DNA from: an uncultured Clostridia bacterium
GTDB lineage: Bacteria; Bacillota; Clostridia; Christensenellales; CAG-917
Direction of reading: 5' to 3'
Length of the DNA: 17,947 nucleotides
Assembly: GCA_947589635.1 (NCBI GenBank)
Contig: CANQCC010000016.1
Location: 1 to 17,947, forward strand
Both the position numbers and the translations under genes were made by a program. Positions 6,661-14,923 of this stretch are shown here, one piece after another. Position 1 is the first letter of the stretch. Each line of letters opens with the position of its first letter. The notes below the pieces were generated by a model. It saw only the letters and a program-made list of their open reading frames with translations, was not told the origin of the DNA and ran no database searches.

Positions 6661-8949
6661 ATGGAATATGCGGTAAAAATCAAAGACGTCCGACTTGACG
6701 ACGCGAATAAGGCGCTTGCGAAGAGGCTTGGGATATCCGAGCGGTTTTTAAGTTTGCTGCTCTCGCGCGGGATAGGCGCGGACGAGGTGGAACAATATCT
6801 GCACCCCTCTTTTGAGCAACTCGGCTCCCCTTTCGACATTGATGGGATGCGCGAGGCGAGCGACAGGCTTCGCAGGGCGATAGACGGCAAGGAGAGAGTG
6901 CTCATCTACGGCGACTACGACTGCGACGGGATATGCGCGGTCTCCATTCTCACGCTGTTTTTGAGGGATAAGACCGACGTCACATATTTTATCCCCGACC
7001 GCAACAAGGACGGCTACGGCATATCTCGCTCCGCGCTGGAGAGGGCGTTCGCGGCGGGAAAACCCTCTCTTGTCATCACCGTGGACTGCGGCATAACCGC
7101 CGTAAGCGAGACGGAATATATTAAATCGCTCGGAATAGACGTCATAGTCACCGACCATCACGAGCCGCAGGAGCAGATCCCCGACTGTATCGTCGTCGAT
7201 CCCAAACTTGACAGGCGCGGATTTTACGAACTGTGCGGCGCGGGAGTGGCTCTCAAGCTGGTGGAGGCCATGTCTTCGAGGCAGGAGGCGCAAAAATATT
7301 TCGATATAGCGGCGATAGCGACTATCGCGGACGTCGTGCCTCTTGTAAGCGACAACAGAGTCATCGCATATTTTGGCCTTAAGCAGATAACAAATTCGCC
7401 GCGCAAGGGCATAAAGATGTTGCTTGGGCAGGAGAGCGTCTCCTCGCAGGACGTCATGTTTCGGCTTGCTCCTAGGATGAACGCCGCGGGAAGGCTCGGC
7501 TCCGCAATGAAAGTCATAGGACTGTTTACCGAAAGCGACTATTTTATGCTCAAGACGCTCTCCGAGGAGCTTGCGCGCGACAATTCGAGGCGACAGGATA
7601 TGTGCGAGGTCGTCGTCGAAGAGGCGAAGAGCATGCTTAAAGGCGCGGATTTCAACGACCTTGGCATAATCGCGCTGTACGGAGAAAATTGGGAGGCGGG
7701 AGTGATAGGCATCGCCGCCGCAAGGCTTGTGGAGGAATTCAAGCGCCCGGCCGTGCTTTTTGCGAAGAACGGAGACGAACTTAAGGGCAGCGCGAGGTCT
7801 GTTCCCGGCGTGAATATTTTTGAACTTTTCAGCAATCTGAACGATTATTTTACCACTTTCGGCGGGCATGCGCAGGCCGCCGGAGTGGGTATGAAGCTTG
7901 AAAATTTCGAGGCCTTCAGGCAGGCCGCGAACAGGCTTATACTAAGCGAACATCCCGCAAAGGACTTTATTCCGCCAATTGCGTGCGAGATGGAGCTCGA
8001 CAAAAATTCGGATTGCATAGCTTTTGCAAAAGAACTCGAACTTATGGAGCCGACGGGCTACGGCAACGCGCGGCCGACTTTCCTGATGAGGGACGTCAGC
8101 TGCAACTTTGAGAGGATAGGCTTTACTCAGCACGTCAAATGCGCGGACAAGAGGCTTGACATCCTCGGATTTTCCCGCTTTTACGAGGCGCTCGGCTACA
8201 ATTCGGGCAAGATGGATATGGAGGTCACGCTCTCCCTCAACGTGTTTCAGAACAACGTGACGGCGCAGGCGGGGCTTCGCTCTTTCAGGCTTAAGGAAGT
8301 AGCGCTCTCGGACGACGACGCGGCGTGCATGAACGTGCACGGGCTCGCTCTGGAGGGCAAGGCGGACATCGAGGGCATAGACGCGGACAAGATAGTGGAG
8401 TTGCTTTCAAAGCCTTTCGGCACGCTGATAGTGTGCTTTTGCAAGGCGGATATCGACCGGGTGACGGGGCTTTGCAAAGAGGCGGCGTCCCTTCCCGTAT
8501 ATGTGGGCGGAATGCCCGCGCTCAACCCCGAAAACGCGATCGTCCTCTGCCCGGGGAGCCTGTTCGATTATGGATATTATCAAAATATAATAATTGCGGG
8601 CGATCCCATAAGCGAGGGGCTTATCGCGCATATGGGCAAGAGGGTCTACGCGCTCGAGGGACTTAGCGTCGCGCCTCCCGCGATAAGCGACGCCACGCTG
8701 AGGGCGATCTTCAGAGAACTTGCCGCGCTTTCAAAAAGCGTGGACAGGGCGGGCAGTATGCGCAAGATATATATGGCGCTGCGCTCGAGGTATAAGGTGA
8801 GCGAACAGACTTTCCTCATCGCCATGCGCATATTCGACGAACTTGGCATAGCCGCCGTGTCCGACAGGGGAAGGATAAGCGTATCCCGCTCCCCCGTGAG
8901 GCTTGCGGACTCCGCTACATACAGAAACATCCGCCATGCGGACGCATAA
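6661..8949 (+). CDS. recJ: Single-stranded-DNA-specific 5'-3' exonuclease RecJ
   Basis: RecJ degrades single-stranded DNA from the 5' end in recombination and mismatch and base-excision repair. The 762-residue protein shows the DHH-family metal sites: YGDYDCDG (83-90), TVDCGI (140-145) and TDHHEPQ (164-170), followed by the DHHA1 motif FGGHAQAAG (400-408). An OB-fold-like region follows (about 430-560), then a C-terminal extension of about 200 residues with KPFGTLIVCFCKAD, as in Gram-positive RecJ. The ATG at 6661 has GGGAG at 6650-6654, six bases upstream. The gene starts 90 bases after secF and behind a weak terminator; no clear promoter is seen in the gap. All catalytic motifs are present. 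Confidence 0.96.
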   Translation: MEYAVKIKDVRLDDANKALAKRLGISERFLSLLLSRGIGADEVEQYLHPSFEQLGSPFDIDGMREASDRLRRAIDGKERVLIYGDYDCDGICAVSILTLFLRDKTDVTYFIPDRNKDGYGISRSALERAFAAGKPSLVITVDCGITAVSETEYIKSLGIDVIVTDHHEPQEQIPDCIVVDPKLDRRGFYELCGAGVALKLVEAMSSRQEAQKYFDIAAIATIADVVPLVSDNRVIAYFGLKQITNSPRKGIKMLLGQESVSSQDVMFRLAPRMNAAGRLGSAMKVIGLFTESDYFMLKTLSEELARDNSRRQDMCEVVVEEAKSMLKGADFNDLGIIALYGENWEAGVIGIAAARLVEEFKRPAVLFAKNGDELKGSARSVPGVNIFELFSNLNDYFTTFGGHAQAAGVGMKLENFEAFRQAANRLILSEHPAKDFIPPIACEMELDKNSDCIAFAKELELMEPTGYGNARPTFLMRDVSCNFERIGFTQHVKCADKRLDILGFSRFYEALGYNSGKMDMEVTLSLNVFQNNVTAQAGLRSFRLKEVALSDDDAACMNVHGLALEGKADIEGIDADKIVELLSKPFGTLIVCFCKADIDRVTGLCKEAASLPVYVGGMPALNPENAIVLCPGSLFDYGYYQNIIIAGDPISEGLIAHMGKRVYALEGLSVAPPAISDATLRAIFRELAALSKSVDRAGSMRKIYMALRSRYKVSEQTFLIAMRIFDELGIAAVSDRGRISVSRSPVRLADSATYRNIRHADA

Positions 8950-8967
8950 AATCAACTATTGATTTTA
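8947..8967. repeat. Perfect inverted repeat at the recJ stop
   Basis: TAAAATCAA (8947-8955) is exactly complementary to TTGATTTTA (8959-8967) around a three-base loop. The left arm begins with the recJ stop codon and the right arm holds the likely -35 box of the next gene. It could be a 3' hairpin or an operator for the rel promoter; AT-rich, so weak as RNA. Confidence 0.6.
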
Positions 8968-8987
8968 GCGCGATGTTGAGATAATAT
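8959..8987 (+). promoter_or_regulatory. Possible promoter for rel
   Basis: TTGATT (8959-8964) and TAATAT (8982-8987) are 17 bases apart, each matching four of six consensus bases. It lies about 100 bases before the rel start. Other AT-rich hexamers nearby could serve instead. Confidence 0.4.
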
Positions 8988-9086
8988 ATTATCATAAAGT
9001 CATCAGGCTTTCGGCAAAGTCCGGGAGCATAAGACAGCGCGACGCCGCCTCAAGCGCGGCAAAACGCCCGCAAAGGGTACGAGGAT

Positions 9087-11234
9087 ATGGAAGACCTGCT
9101 TGTAAAACTCAGAAGAAGCTATCCCGACAAATACGCGGAGATAAAACGCGCGTACGATTTCGCAAAAGCTGCGCACGAGGGGCAAAAACGCATGTCCGGA
9201 GAGGACTATTTTGTGCATCCATGCGCCGTTGCGGAGATACTTGCGGATTTCGGCTTTGACAGCTCTACGGTCATAGCCGCTTTTTTACACGACGTGCTTG
9301 AGGATACGCCGCACACCCCGGAGGAACTCAGCGAGATGTTCGGCGAGGAGATTCTGGAACTTGTCGACGGCGTTACAAAACTTGATAAACTTCAATTTGT
9401 CAACCGCGAGGAGGCGCAGGCGGAAAATTTCCGCAAGATTTTCATCGCTATGGCGAAGGATCTGCGCGTCATAATAATAAAACTTGCGGACAGATTGCAC
9501 AACATGCGCTCGCTCGGCTGCATGCCCCCCGAAAAACAACAGCGCATCGCGCGCGAGACCCTCGACATCTACGCGCCGCTTGCGGGCAGACTTGGAATAT
9601 CCTTCTTCAAGTGCGAACTTGAAGACCTCAGCATGAAATATCTCATGCCCGACGCGTACAGATATATAAGCGAAAGCGTGGCGAAGCGCAGAAGCGAAAG
9701 GCAAAAATTTCTCGACACGATTTGCGAGCAAATAGAGGACAAACTTAAAGAGATGCACATCAAGGGCGAGGTCAACGGCAGGCCGAAGCACTTTTACAGC
9801 GTGTATCGCAAGATGAGCAAGCTTAATATCGACATAGACCAGATATACGACCTGCTTGCCGTGCGCATAATCGTGGAAAGCGTTAAGGATTGTTATACCA
9901 TGCTCGGCGAGATCCACACGATGTGGAAGCCTATGCCGGGGCGCTTCAAGGACTATATCGCGATGCCTAAGGCCAACAACTATCAATCCTTGCACACCAC
10001 GGTCGTGACCCCGTACAACGAGACCTTCGAGATACAGATCCGCACATACGAGATGCACCGCGTCGCGGAATACGGCGTCGCCGCGCATTGGAAGTATAAG
10101 GAAGGCACTACGGGCATAGACAGCGAGCTTGACAGCAAGGTCAGGTGGCTGCGCGAAGTCATGGACGCGCAAAAGGATATTGACGGCGCCAAGGAATTTA
10201 TGGACGCCGTAAAGATAAACGTCTTTGACGACGAAGTCTTCGTCTTTACGCCAAAAGGAGACGTGTACGGCTTGCCCGTAGGCTCCACGCCCGTGGACCT
10301 TGCGTACAAGATACACTCGCAGATAGGCAACAAGTGCGTCGGCGCAAAGATAAACAAGAAGATAGTGCCGCTCTCCACAAAGATGCAGACGGGCGACATA
10401 GTTGAAATAATCACCTCCAACTCCTCAAAAGGTCCCAGCCTCGACTGGCTGAAGTTTATAAGAAGCGCCTCGGCAAGGTCCAAGATCCGCGCTTTCTTCA
10501 AGAAGGAGCGCCGCGACGAAAATATCGCGCGCGGCAAGGACATGCTTGAAAGAGAGGCGAAGAGAAGGGGATATAACCTCGGCGAGATCTTCACCCCCGA
10601 AACCCTGCACGCCATACTCACAAGGCATGGTATCGGCAGCGAGGACGACCTGTATGCGGCGGTCGGATACGGCGGACTTACCACAAATCAGGTTCTCAGC
10701 AAGATAATCGAGAGCTTCAAGGAGGAGCCTCCCGCAATCTCGCTAGCTGATGAGTCCATCGCCCTCAGGACGGACGGCGGCAAACCCCGCAAGCACTCGA
10801 AGAGCGGCATACTTGTCAACGGAAACGCAAACTTCACGGTGAGGATGGCACAATGTTGCTCTCCCGTCCCCGGAGACCCGATAATAGGCTACATCTCGCG
10901 AGGCAGAGGAGTATCCGTCCATCGCGCGGACTGTCCCAACGTCAAGGGGATGGAAGAGGAAAGACTTATCAACGTCAGCTGGGATATAGACGGCAACGAA
11001 AGTTTCAATTCCACGTTGCTGCTGCTTTGCGAAAACAAGGGCGGACTGCTTGCCACCATCACCACGGCGATATCCAATATGCACATCGAAATAGTCGCCG
11101 CAAACGTGCGCATAACCGAGAAGGGCGGCATGGGCGAAGTGTCCGTGACGGTGCTTGTAAAGCGCGCGAGCGAGCTTGAGGACCTTGTGCGCAAACTTCG
11201 CTCCATCGACGGGATAATCAGCGTAAGGCGATAA
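9087..11234 (+). CDS. rel: Bifunctional (p)ppGpp synthetase/hydrolase Rel
   Basis: This long RSH enzyme makes and degrades (p)ppGpp, the stringent-response alarmone. The 715-residue protein has the full domain order: HD hydrolase (about 25-180; His44, LHDVLED with His68-Asp69, and DRLHNMR with Asp135), synthetase (about 230-340; GRPKHFYSVYRKM, RFKDYIAMPK, YQSLHTTV, EIQIRT), TGS (about 383-443; VFVFTPKGDVYGLPVGSTPVDLAY), a helical and zinc-finger-like region with AQCCSPVPGD, and a C-terminal ACT domain (about 638-715). The RFKD form of the synthetase loop is the one typical of bifunctional Rel/SpoT enzymes rather than RelA. The ATG at 9087 follows AAAGGG (nine bases away) and GAGG (two bases away). 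The metallohydrolase gene follows after 84 bases. Confidence 0.96.
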   Translation: MEDLLVKLRRSYPDKYAEIKRAYDFAKAAHEGQKRMSGEDYFVHPCAVAEILADFGFDSSTVIAAFLHDVLEDTPHTPEELSEMFGEEILELVDGVTKLDKLQFVNREEAQAENFRKIFIAMAKDLRVIIIKLADRLHNMRSLGCMPPEKQQRIARETLDIYAPLAGRLGISFFKCELEDLSMKYLMPDAYRYISESVAKRRSERQKFLDTICEQIEDKLKEMHIKGEVNGRPKHFYSVYRKMSKLNIDIDQIYDLLAVRIIVESVKDCYTMLGEIHTMWKPMPGRFKDYIAMPKANNYQSLHTTVVTPYNETFEIQIRTYEMHRVAEYGVAAHWKYKEGTTGIDSELDSKVRWLREVMDAQKDIDGAKEFMDAVKINVFDDEVFVFTPKGDVYGLPVGSTPVDLAYKIHSQIGNKCVGAKINKKIVPLSTKMQTGDIVEIITSNSSKGPSLDWLKFIRSASARSKIRAFFKKERRDENIARGKDMLEREAKRRGYNLGEIFTPETLHAILTRHGIGSEDDLYAAVGYGGLTTNQVLSKIIESFKEEPPAISLADESIALRTDGGKPRKHSKSGILVNGNANFTVRMAQCCSPVPGDPIIGYISRGRGVSVHRADCPNVKGMEEERLINVSWDIDGNESFNSTLLLLCENKGGLLATITTAISNMHIEIVAANVRITEKGGMGEVSVTVLVKRASELEDLVRKLRSIDGIISVRR

Positions 11235-11318
11235 ATTGCGCGTCTCACGCCGATCAAACTCCGAAAAGTATTCTAAAATATCCGATTTTTTGTAAAACTT
11301 TGCTTTTGAGAGGTCAAA

Positions 11319-12011
11319 ATGCAGCTATATCATTTGTACAGTTCGGTCATGCACACAAACACCTATCTCGTCTATGGGGACAAGGCGGCGTTTGTAGTCG
11401 ACCCGGGCGACGAGGAATGCGCCGCAAAACTTAAAAACATGATAGGAAAACTTCACGCGAAACTTGACGGGATACTCATAACCCACGCGCATTTCGACCA
11501 CATCGCGGGCGTAAGCAAATTAAAGCGCCTGTTTGAGGAAGACGATCCCAAAATATATTTTCCGAAAGACGAGACGGACTATATCTCAAGCAGCAAAAAC
11601 GTCGGAAAGTATATGGGCATAAAGGTGGAACCTTTCGTCCCCGACGTGTTGCTTGAAGGCGGAGAAAGCATACGTGTGGCGGGACTTGACCTTGACGTCA
11701 TCTCCACGCCGGGGCACACCAAGGGCGGACTTTGTTATAAACTTCTCGACAAAATTTTCACGGGAGACACCATCTTTTTCACATCCTACGGCAGGACGGA
11801 CCTGTATGACGGCGACCTTGAAATACTTAGGCAAAGCATAAAAAATCTGTTTGCACTCGAGGGCAATTTTGTGTTGCTGCCCGGGCACGGAGAGCCAACC
11901 ACTCTTGAATTTGAGAGGAAGAACAACCCCATCCTCGAAGAGGACGGCAAGGATAACGGCGGCGCGGACAATGATGGCAACGCTGACGACGCGAGCGAAA
12001 AAGAGGAATAG
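11319..12011 (+). CDS. Metallo-beta-lactamase-fold hydrolase, glyoxalase II-like
   Basis: A 230-residue enzyme of the metallo-beta-lactamase fold, in the group usually annotated as hydroxyacylglutathione-hydrolase-like. Metal ligands are visible: THAHFDH at 55-61, STPGHTKGG with His133, FTGDTIF with Asp150, and LLPGHG with His190. The real substrate cannot be read from the sequence. Residues after about 205 form an acidic Asp/Asn/Glu tail (EEDGKDNGGADNDG ...) outside the domain. The ATG at 11319 has GAGAGG five bases upstream. It sits between rel and hemZ, a position where such a hydrolase is common in Clostridia, and hemZ starts 17 bases after its TAG, so the two are probably co-transcribed. 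Confidence 0.88.
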   Translation: MQLYHLYSSVMHTNTYLVYGDKAAFVVDPGDEECAAKLKNMIGKLHAKLDGILITHAHFDHIAGVSKLKRLFEEDDPKIYFPKDETDYISSSKNVGKYMGIKVEPFVPDVLLEGGESIRVAGLDLDVISTPGHTKGGLCYKLLDKIFTGDTIFFTSYGRTDLYDGDLEILRQSIKNLFALEGNFVLLPGHGEPTTLEFERKNNPILEEDGKDNGGADNDGNADDASEKEE

Positions 12012-12028
12012 CGGGCGGACAAACGGGA

Positions 12029-13444
12029 ATGATAAACTTTACTTGCAGCAACGAGGAATATGCGGGAGATCTTGCCGAGCTCATTCGTCTTTTTGACAGC
12101 CGCTTTGACGGCGAGCTTTCGCTTGACGTCAGTTATACGCGCATGGCGGGAGCGCTTAAGGTCTCGATAAAGGCGGACGCTTTTGAAAATTTCGAAAAGA
12201 ACTTCATTTATCCGATAAAAGGGGACTCTCCTCTCGTCGTAAAGCGCGAGGAAAAGCGCTGCCTGAAGATGGCGATATACAGCGCGCTCGTGTTCATCAC
12301 GGGGATAAGGCTACCGTACGGATGCCTGACGGGTATCCGTCCCACAAAGCTGTACGTCGAGGTGGACTCCTCGCCTGAAATTTACGGCAAGAGCGCGCGC
12401 AGAGTGTTCAAAGAAGACTACGACGTCAGCGAGGGCAAGGTGCAGCTTATCGAGCGTATAGTCGACGTCCAGAAACCACTGCGCAACAAGGATGAAAAGG
12501 ACATGGATATGTTTATATTCATTCCGTTTTGCCCCTCGCGATGCGCGTATTGTTCGTTTGTAAGCCTTGCGATAGACAAACAGCGCAAGCTGGTGCGCCC
12601 ATACATAGACTGCCTCATAAGAGAGATCGAGCAGACAAAAGAATTTATAGCGCAAAACGATATAAAATTGCGCGCTGTGTACGTCGGCGGCGGCACTCCC
12701 ACATCCATAGGCGTAGACGGCCTTGACGAAGTGCTGTCCCACCTTCCCGCGGCGCCCGAATTTACGGTAGAAGCGGGGCGGCCGGACACCATAGACAAGG
12801 ATATGGTTGACATGCTGCTGCGCCACGGGGTGACAAGGATATCCGTAAATCCGCAGACCTTCAACGACGCCACGCTGGAACTTATCGGCAGAAAGCATCG
12901 CGCGCGGGACATCTACAACGCATACGCGCTTGTCAAGGGAAAAATGGACGTCAATATGGACCTCATCGCGACTTTGCCCGGCGAGAGCTTTGAGGATTTC
13001 AAAAACAGCGTGGACATCTGTCGCGCGCTCTCTCCCGAAAATATCACCGTGCACACGCTGTACATGAAGAAGGGATCGGAGCTTAAAAACAGCAAGTACG
13101 TCGGTGCAAACTTTCAAGAGGCAAGCAAAATGGTGGACTATGCCTATTCAAAACTTCTCGAAGCCGGATACGCGCCCTACTATATGTACAGGCAGAAGTA
13201 CACAAGCGGCAACCTTGAAAACGTCGGATACGCAAAGCCCGGCAAGGAGTGCGTTTACAATATCGACATCATGGAAGAGGACACGTCCATACTTGCGTGC
13301 GGCGCGAACGCGATATCCAAAAAGTGGGAGAAGGACAAAAATCTGATCACGCGCTGCGCAAACTATAAAGAGCCTCTCGAATACGTCAAAAACATATATA
13401 TGATGCTAAAAAGGCAGCGGGAGTTCTGGAAAGAATCAAATTAA
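12029..13444 (+). CDS. hemZ: Radical SAM coproporphyrinogen dehydrogenase family protein HemZ
   Basis: HemZ belongs to the HemN-like radical SAM group annotated as oxygen-independent coproporphyrinogen oxidases; whether this member acts in heme synthesis is unproven. The 471-residue protein has an N-terminal domain of about 155 residues with LPYGCLTGIRPTKLY (95-109), typical of HemZ, and then the radical SAM barrel with IPFCPSRCAYCSF. Its Cys168, Cys172 and Cys175 form the CX3CX2C iron-sulfur site, followed by VYVGGGTPTSI and EAGRPDTI. The ATG at 12029 has only a weak GGGA/GGCGGAC upstream, so expression may depend on coupling to the preceding hydrolase, 17 bases away. It is the last gene before the non-coding stretch at 13445; no clear terminator follows. 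Confidence 0.9.
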   Translation: MINFTCSNEEYAGDLAELIRLFDSRFDGELSLDVSYTRMAGALKVSIKADAFENFEKNFIYPIKGDSPLVVKREEKRCLKMAIYSALVFITGIRLPYGCLTGIRPTKLYVEVDSSPEIYGKSARRVFKEDYDVSEGKVQLIERIVDVQKPLRNKDEKDMDMFIFIPFCPSRCAYCSFVSLAIDKQRKLVRPYIDCLIREIEQTKEFIAQNDIKLRAVYVGGGTPTSIGVDGLDEVLSHLPAAPEFTVEAGRPDTIDKDMVDMLLRHGVTRISVNPQTFNDATLELIGRKHRARDIYNAYALVKGKMDVNMDLIATLPGESFEDFKNSVDICRALSPENITVHTLYMKKGSELKNSKYVGANFQEASKMVDYAYSKLLEAGYAPYYMYRQKYTSGNLENVGYAKPGKECVYNIDIMEEDTSILACGANAISKKWEKDKNLITRCANYKEPLEYVKNIYMMLKRQREFWKESN

Positions 13445-13525
13445 AATCAAACCGAAATAAATTAAATAATCCAACCTAATCAAACCGAAATAACATACCA
13501 AATAATATAAATAATCAAACCTAAT
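13445..13525. repeat. Short AT-rich direct repeats after hemZ
   Basis: AATCAAACCGAAATAA occurs exactly at 13445-13460 and 13478-13493. A second unit, AATAATCCAACCTAAT (13465-13480), returns at 13510-13525 with one change. The + strand is almost free of G here. No open frame or stable hairpin explains the region. Confidence 0.8.
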
Positions 13526-13565
13526 AAGTTTACATAAAAAATTTTCGCGGACGCGGGAAAATCAG

Positions 13566-13594
13566 TTGACACGCGGCGATAATTTTGATAATAT
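13566..13594 (+). promoter_or_regulatory. Strong promoter for the infC-rpmI-rplT operon
   Basis: Consensus TTGACA (13566-13571) and TAATAT (13589-13594) are 17 bases apart with a TG one base before the -10. Transcription would start near 13601, giving a leader of about 130 bases before infC. Confidence 0.8.
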
Positions 13595-13600
13595 ATCGAG

Positions 13601-13730
13601 GCAAGTAAAGGTTTCCTTTCACCATCAGCGCTCGCGAAGTGGTTGTCACAAAGTATATTCGCTTTGATGTCGGGATGTCTTTACGCGCCCGACATTTTTT
13701 GTCGGCAAATACCATAAACAGGAGCGACAT
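13601..13730 (+). ncRNA. infC operon leader, candidate L20-type attenuator
   Basis: In Bacillota the infC-rpmI-rplT leader is known to be an L20-responsive transcription attenuator. This leader has the expected ingredients. AAAGG and CCTTT form a small hairpin (13607-13619). CAAAG and CTTTG can pair (13649-13666), and GCGAA with TTCGC (13634-13662) is an alternative. ATGTCGGG (13667-13674) with CCCGACAT (13688-13695) forms a terminator stem followed by six T. TGTCGG (13700-13705) can pair instead with the CCGACA arm, breaking the terminator. I infer regulation from position and pairing; I have not matched the leader to a covariance model. Confidence 0.7.
13667..13700 (+). terminator. Leader terminator upstream of infC
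   Basis: An eight-base-pair stem (13667-13674 with 13688-13695) with a 13-base loop runs into six T at 13695-13700, only 30 bases before the infC start. A terminator between a strong promoter and its essential gene implies controlled read-through. Confidence 0.8.
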
Positions 13731-14258
13731 TTGAAAGAACTTCTTATCAACGATCAGATCAGAGACCGCGAAGTGCGCCTGATTGGCGAGGATGGACAGC
13801 AATACGGCGTGATCTCCATTCGCGACGCAAGGCAGATCGCGGAAGAAAAGGGGCTTGACCTTTGCAAGGTGACGCCTCCGGGACAGACCCCCGCGACTTG
13901 CAAACTTATGGATTACGGCAAGTATCGCTACGATCAGCAAAAGCGCGAAAAAGAGGCCAAAAAAAATCAGACCGTGACCGAAATCAAGGAGATAAGGCTT
14001 TCCGCCACCATCGACATCGGAGATACGACAAGGCTTGCGGCGCAGACGGCAAAGTTTATCGAAAAAGGCAACAAAGTCAAGGCGTCCATCCGCCTGAAGG
14101 GCAGACAGCAGGCGCATCCGGAGATCGCGGTCGGCATCGTAAGCGACTACATCGAGATGGTCAAGGAGGCAAGCTCCGCTCCCGTCGCGGTTGAAAAAGC
14201 TCCCACTCAGGAGGGCAGAATGATATTCACCATCCTCGCCCCCGCAAAGACCAAGTAA
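13731..14258 (+). CDS. infC: Translation initiation factor IF-3 with TTG start
   Basis: IF-3 binds the 30S subunit, keeps it apart from 50S and proofreads start-codon choice. The 175-residue product begins with the N-domain (LLINDQIRDREVRLIGEDG ... CKLMDYGKYRYDQ), then a basic linker (QKREKEAKKNQ) and the C-domain (VTEIKEIRLSATIDIGD ... GRMIFTILAP). The first codon is TTG at 13731, with AGGAG six bases upstream and no in-frame ATG or GTG nearby. Rare starts are usual for infC (ATT in Escherichia coli) and let IF-3 repress its own translation, which is the likely reason here too. It leads the infC-rpmI-rplT operon, behind the attenuator leader. Confidence 0.96.
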   Translation: MKELLINDQIRDREVRLIGEDGQQYGVISIRDARQIAEEKGLDLCKVTPPGQTPATCKLMDYGKYRYDQQKREKEAKKNQTVTEIKEIRLSATIDIGDTTRLAAQTAKFIEKGNKVKASIRLKGRQQAHPEIAVGIVSDYIEMVKEASSAPVAVEKAPTQEGRMIFTILAPAKTK

Positions 14259-14268
14259 ATTTTATGTG

Positions 14269-14280
14269 GCACGAAAGTGC
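14269..14280 (+). other. GNRA tetraloop hairpin between infC and rpmI
   Basis: GCAC-GAAA-GTGC forms a perfect four-base-pair hairpin with a GNRA loop in the 47-base spacer, 12 bases before the rpmI ribosome binding site. It may be an RNA contact or control element, or chance. Confidence 0.45.
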
Positions 14281-14305
14281 GTAGCAAAATATAAGGAGGC
14301 AAATC

Positions 14306-14503
14306 ATGCCAAAACAGAAAACACACAGCGGTGCAAAAAAACGTTTCCGCCCTACAGCAAACGGACTCTATAAAAGAGGACATTCCGCGCACAGTCACCT
14401 TCTGACAAAGAAGAGCCGTAAGAGGAAGAGAGATCTTCGCTCCATCGACTATATCGACGAGACAAGGTCCAACGAAGTCAAGAGACTTTTGCCATACAAA
14501 TAA
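14306..14503 (+). CDS. rpmI: 50S ribosomal protein bL35
   Basis: A 65-residue, very basic protein of the large ribosomal subunit, the usual length. The N-terminus MPKQKTHSGAKKRFRPTANG and the central HLLTKKSRKRKRDLR are typical. The ribosome binding site AAGGAGG (14293-14299) is a full match, six bases before the ATG. It lies 47 bases after infC and 12 bases before rplT, whose ribosome binding site begins inside the rpmI stop codon. Confidence 0.97.
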   Translation: MPKQKTHSGAKKRFRPTANGLYKRGHSAHSHLLTKKSRKRKRDLRSIDYIDETRSNEVKRLLPYK

Positions 14504-14515
14504 GGAGGTCGGACT

Positions 14516-14869
14516 ATGAGAATTAAGAGAGCGGTCAACGCAGTAAAAAAGCGCAGAAAAATAATGAAGCAGGCAAAGGGCTACTATGCAGGTAAACATG
14601 CCCTTTACCGTGTGGCAAAACAGCAACTTCTTAAGAGCGGCGTATACGCATACGTCGGCAGAAAGCAGAAAAAACGCGATTTCAGACAGCTTTGGATTGC
14701 AAGAATAAACGCTGCGGCAAGGATGAACGGCATAAGCTATTCTCAACTTATGCACGGCCTCAAGGTCGCGGGCATCGACCTCAACAGGAAAGTGCTCAGC
14801 GAAATCGCCATAAGCGACCCGGCATCATTTGCGGCGCTTGCCGAAAAGGCCAAGAGCGCGCTTAAATAA
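14516..14869 (+). CDS. rplT: 50S ribosomal protein bL20
   Basis: bL20 binds 23S rRNA early in 50S assembly and, in Bacillota, represses its own operon by binding the infC leader. The 117-residue product shows the usual basic helical N-terminus (MRIKRAVNAVKKRRKIMKQA, then KGYYAGKHALYRVAKQQ) and the globular C-domain (RQLWIARINAAARMNGISYSQ, VLSEIAISDP). AAGGAGG at 14502-14508 lies seven bases before the ATG and overlaps the rpmI stop, suggesting coupled translation. A terminator follows at 14878. Confidence 0.97.
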   Translation: MRIKRAVNAVKKRRKIMKQAKGYYAGKHALYRVAKQQLLKSGVYAYVGRKQKKRDFRQLWIARINAAARMNGISYSQLMHGLKVAGIDLNRKVLSEIAISDPASFAALAEKAKSALK

Positions 14870-14877
14870 CGGCATTC

Positions 14878-14916
14878 GGCGGGACGTTACCCGAAAGGGC
14901 AATATTCCGCCTTTTT
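14878..14916 (+). terminator. Terminator after rplT with nested GNRA hairpin
   Basis: GGCGG (14878-14882) pairs with CCGCC (14907-14911), and inside it GTTACCC-GAAA-GGGCAAT forms a nested hairpin with a GNRA loop. TTTTTG (14912-14916) follows. It ends the ribosomal protein operon, but the next gene starts only eight bases beyond. Confidence 0.75.
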
Positions 14917-14923
14917 GTTAAAA

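Noticed and set aside
6748..7869. A 373-codon open frame antisense to recJ
   Set aside because: It lies wholly inside a clear recJ, has no family-like motifs, and its Arg/His-rich composition is what the reverse strand of GC-biased codons gives.
9285..10316. A 343-codon open frame antisense to rel
   Set aside because: It is a shadow of the conserved synthetase and hydrolase domains, with no start signal and no recognisable protein family.
13445..13525. CRISPR-like or satellite array
   Set aside because: The repeats are too short and few, spacing is irregular, and no cas gene is nearby.
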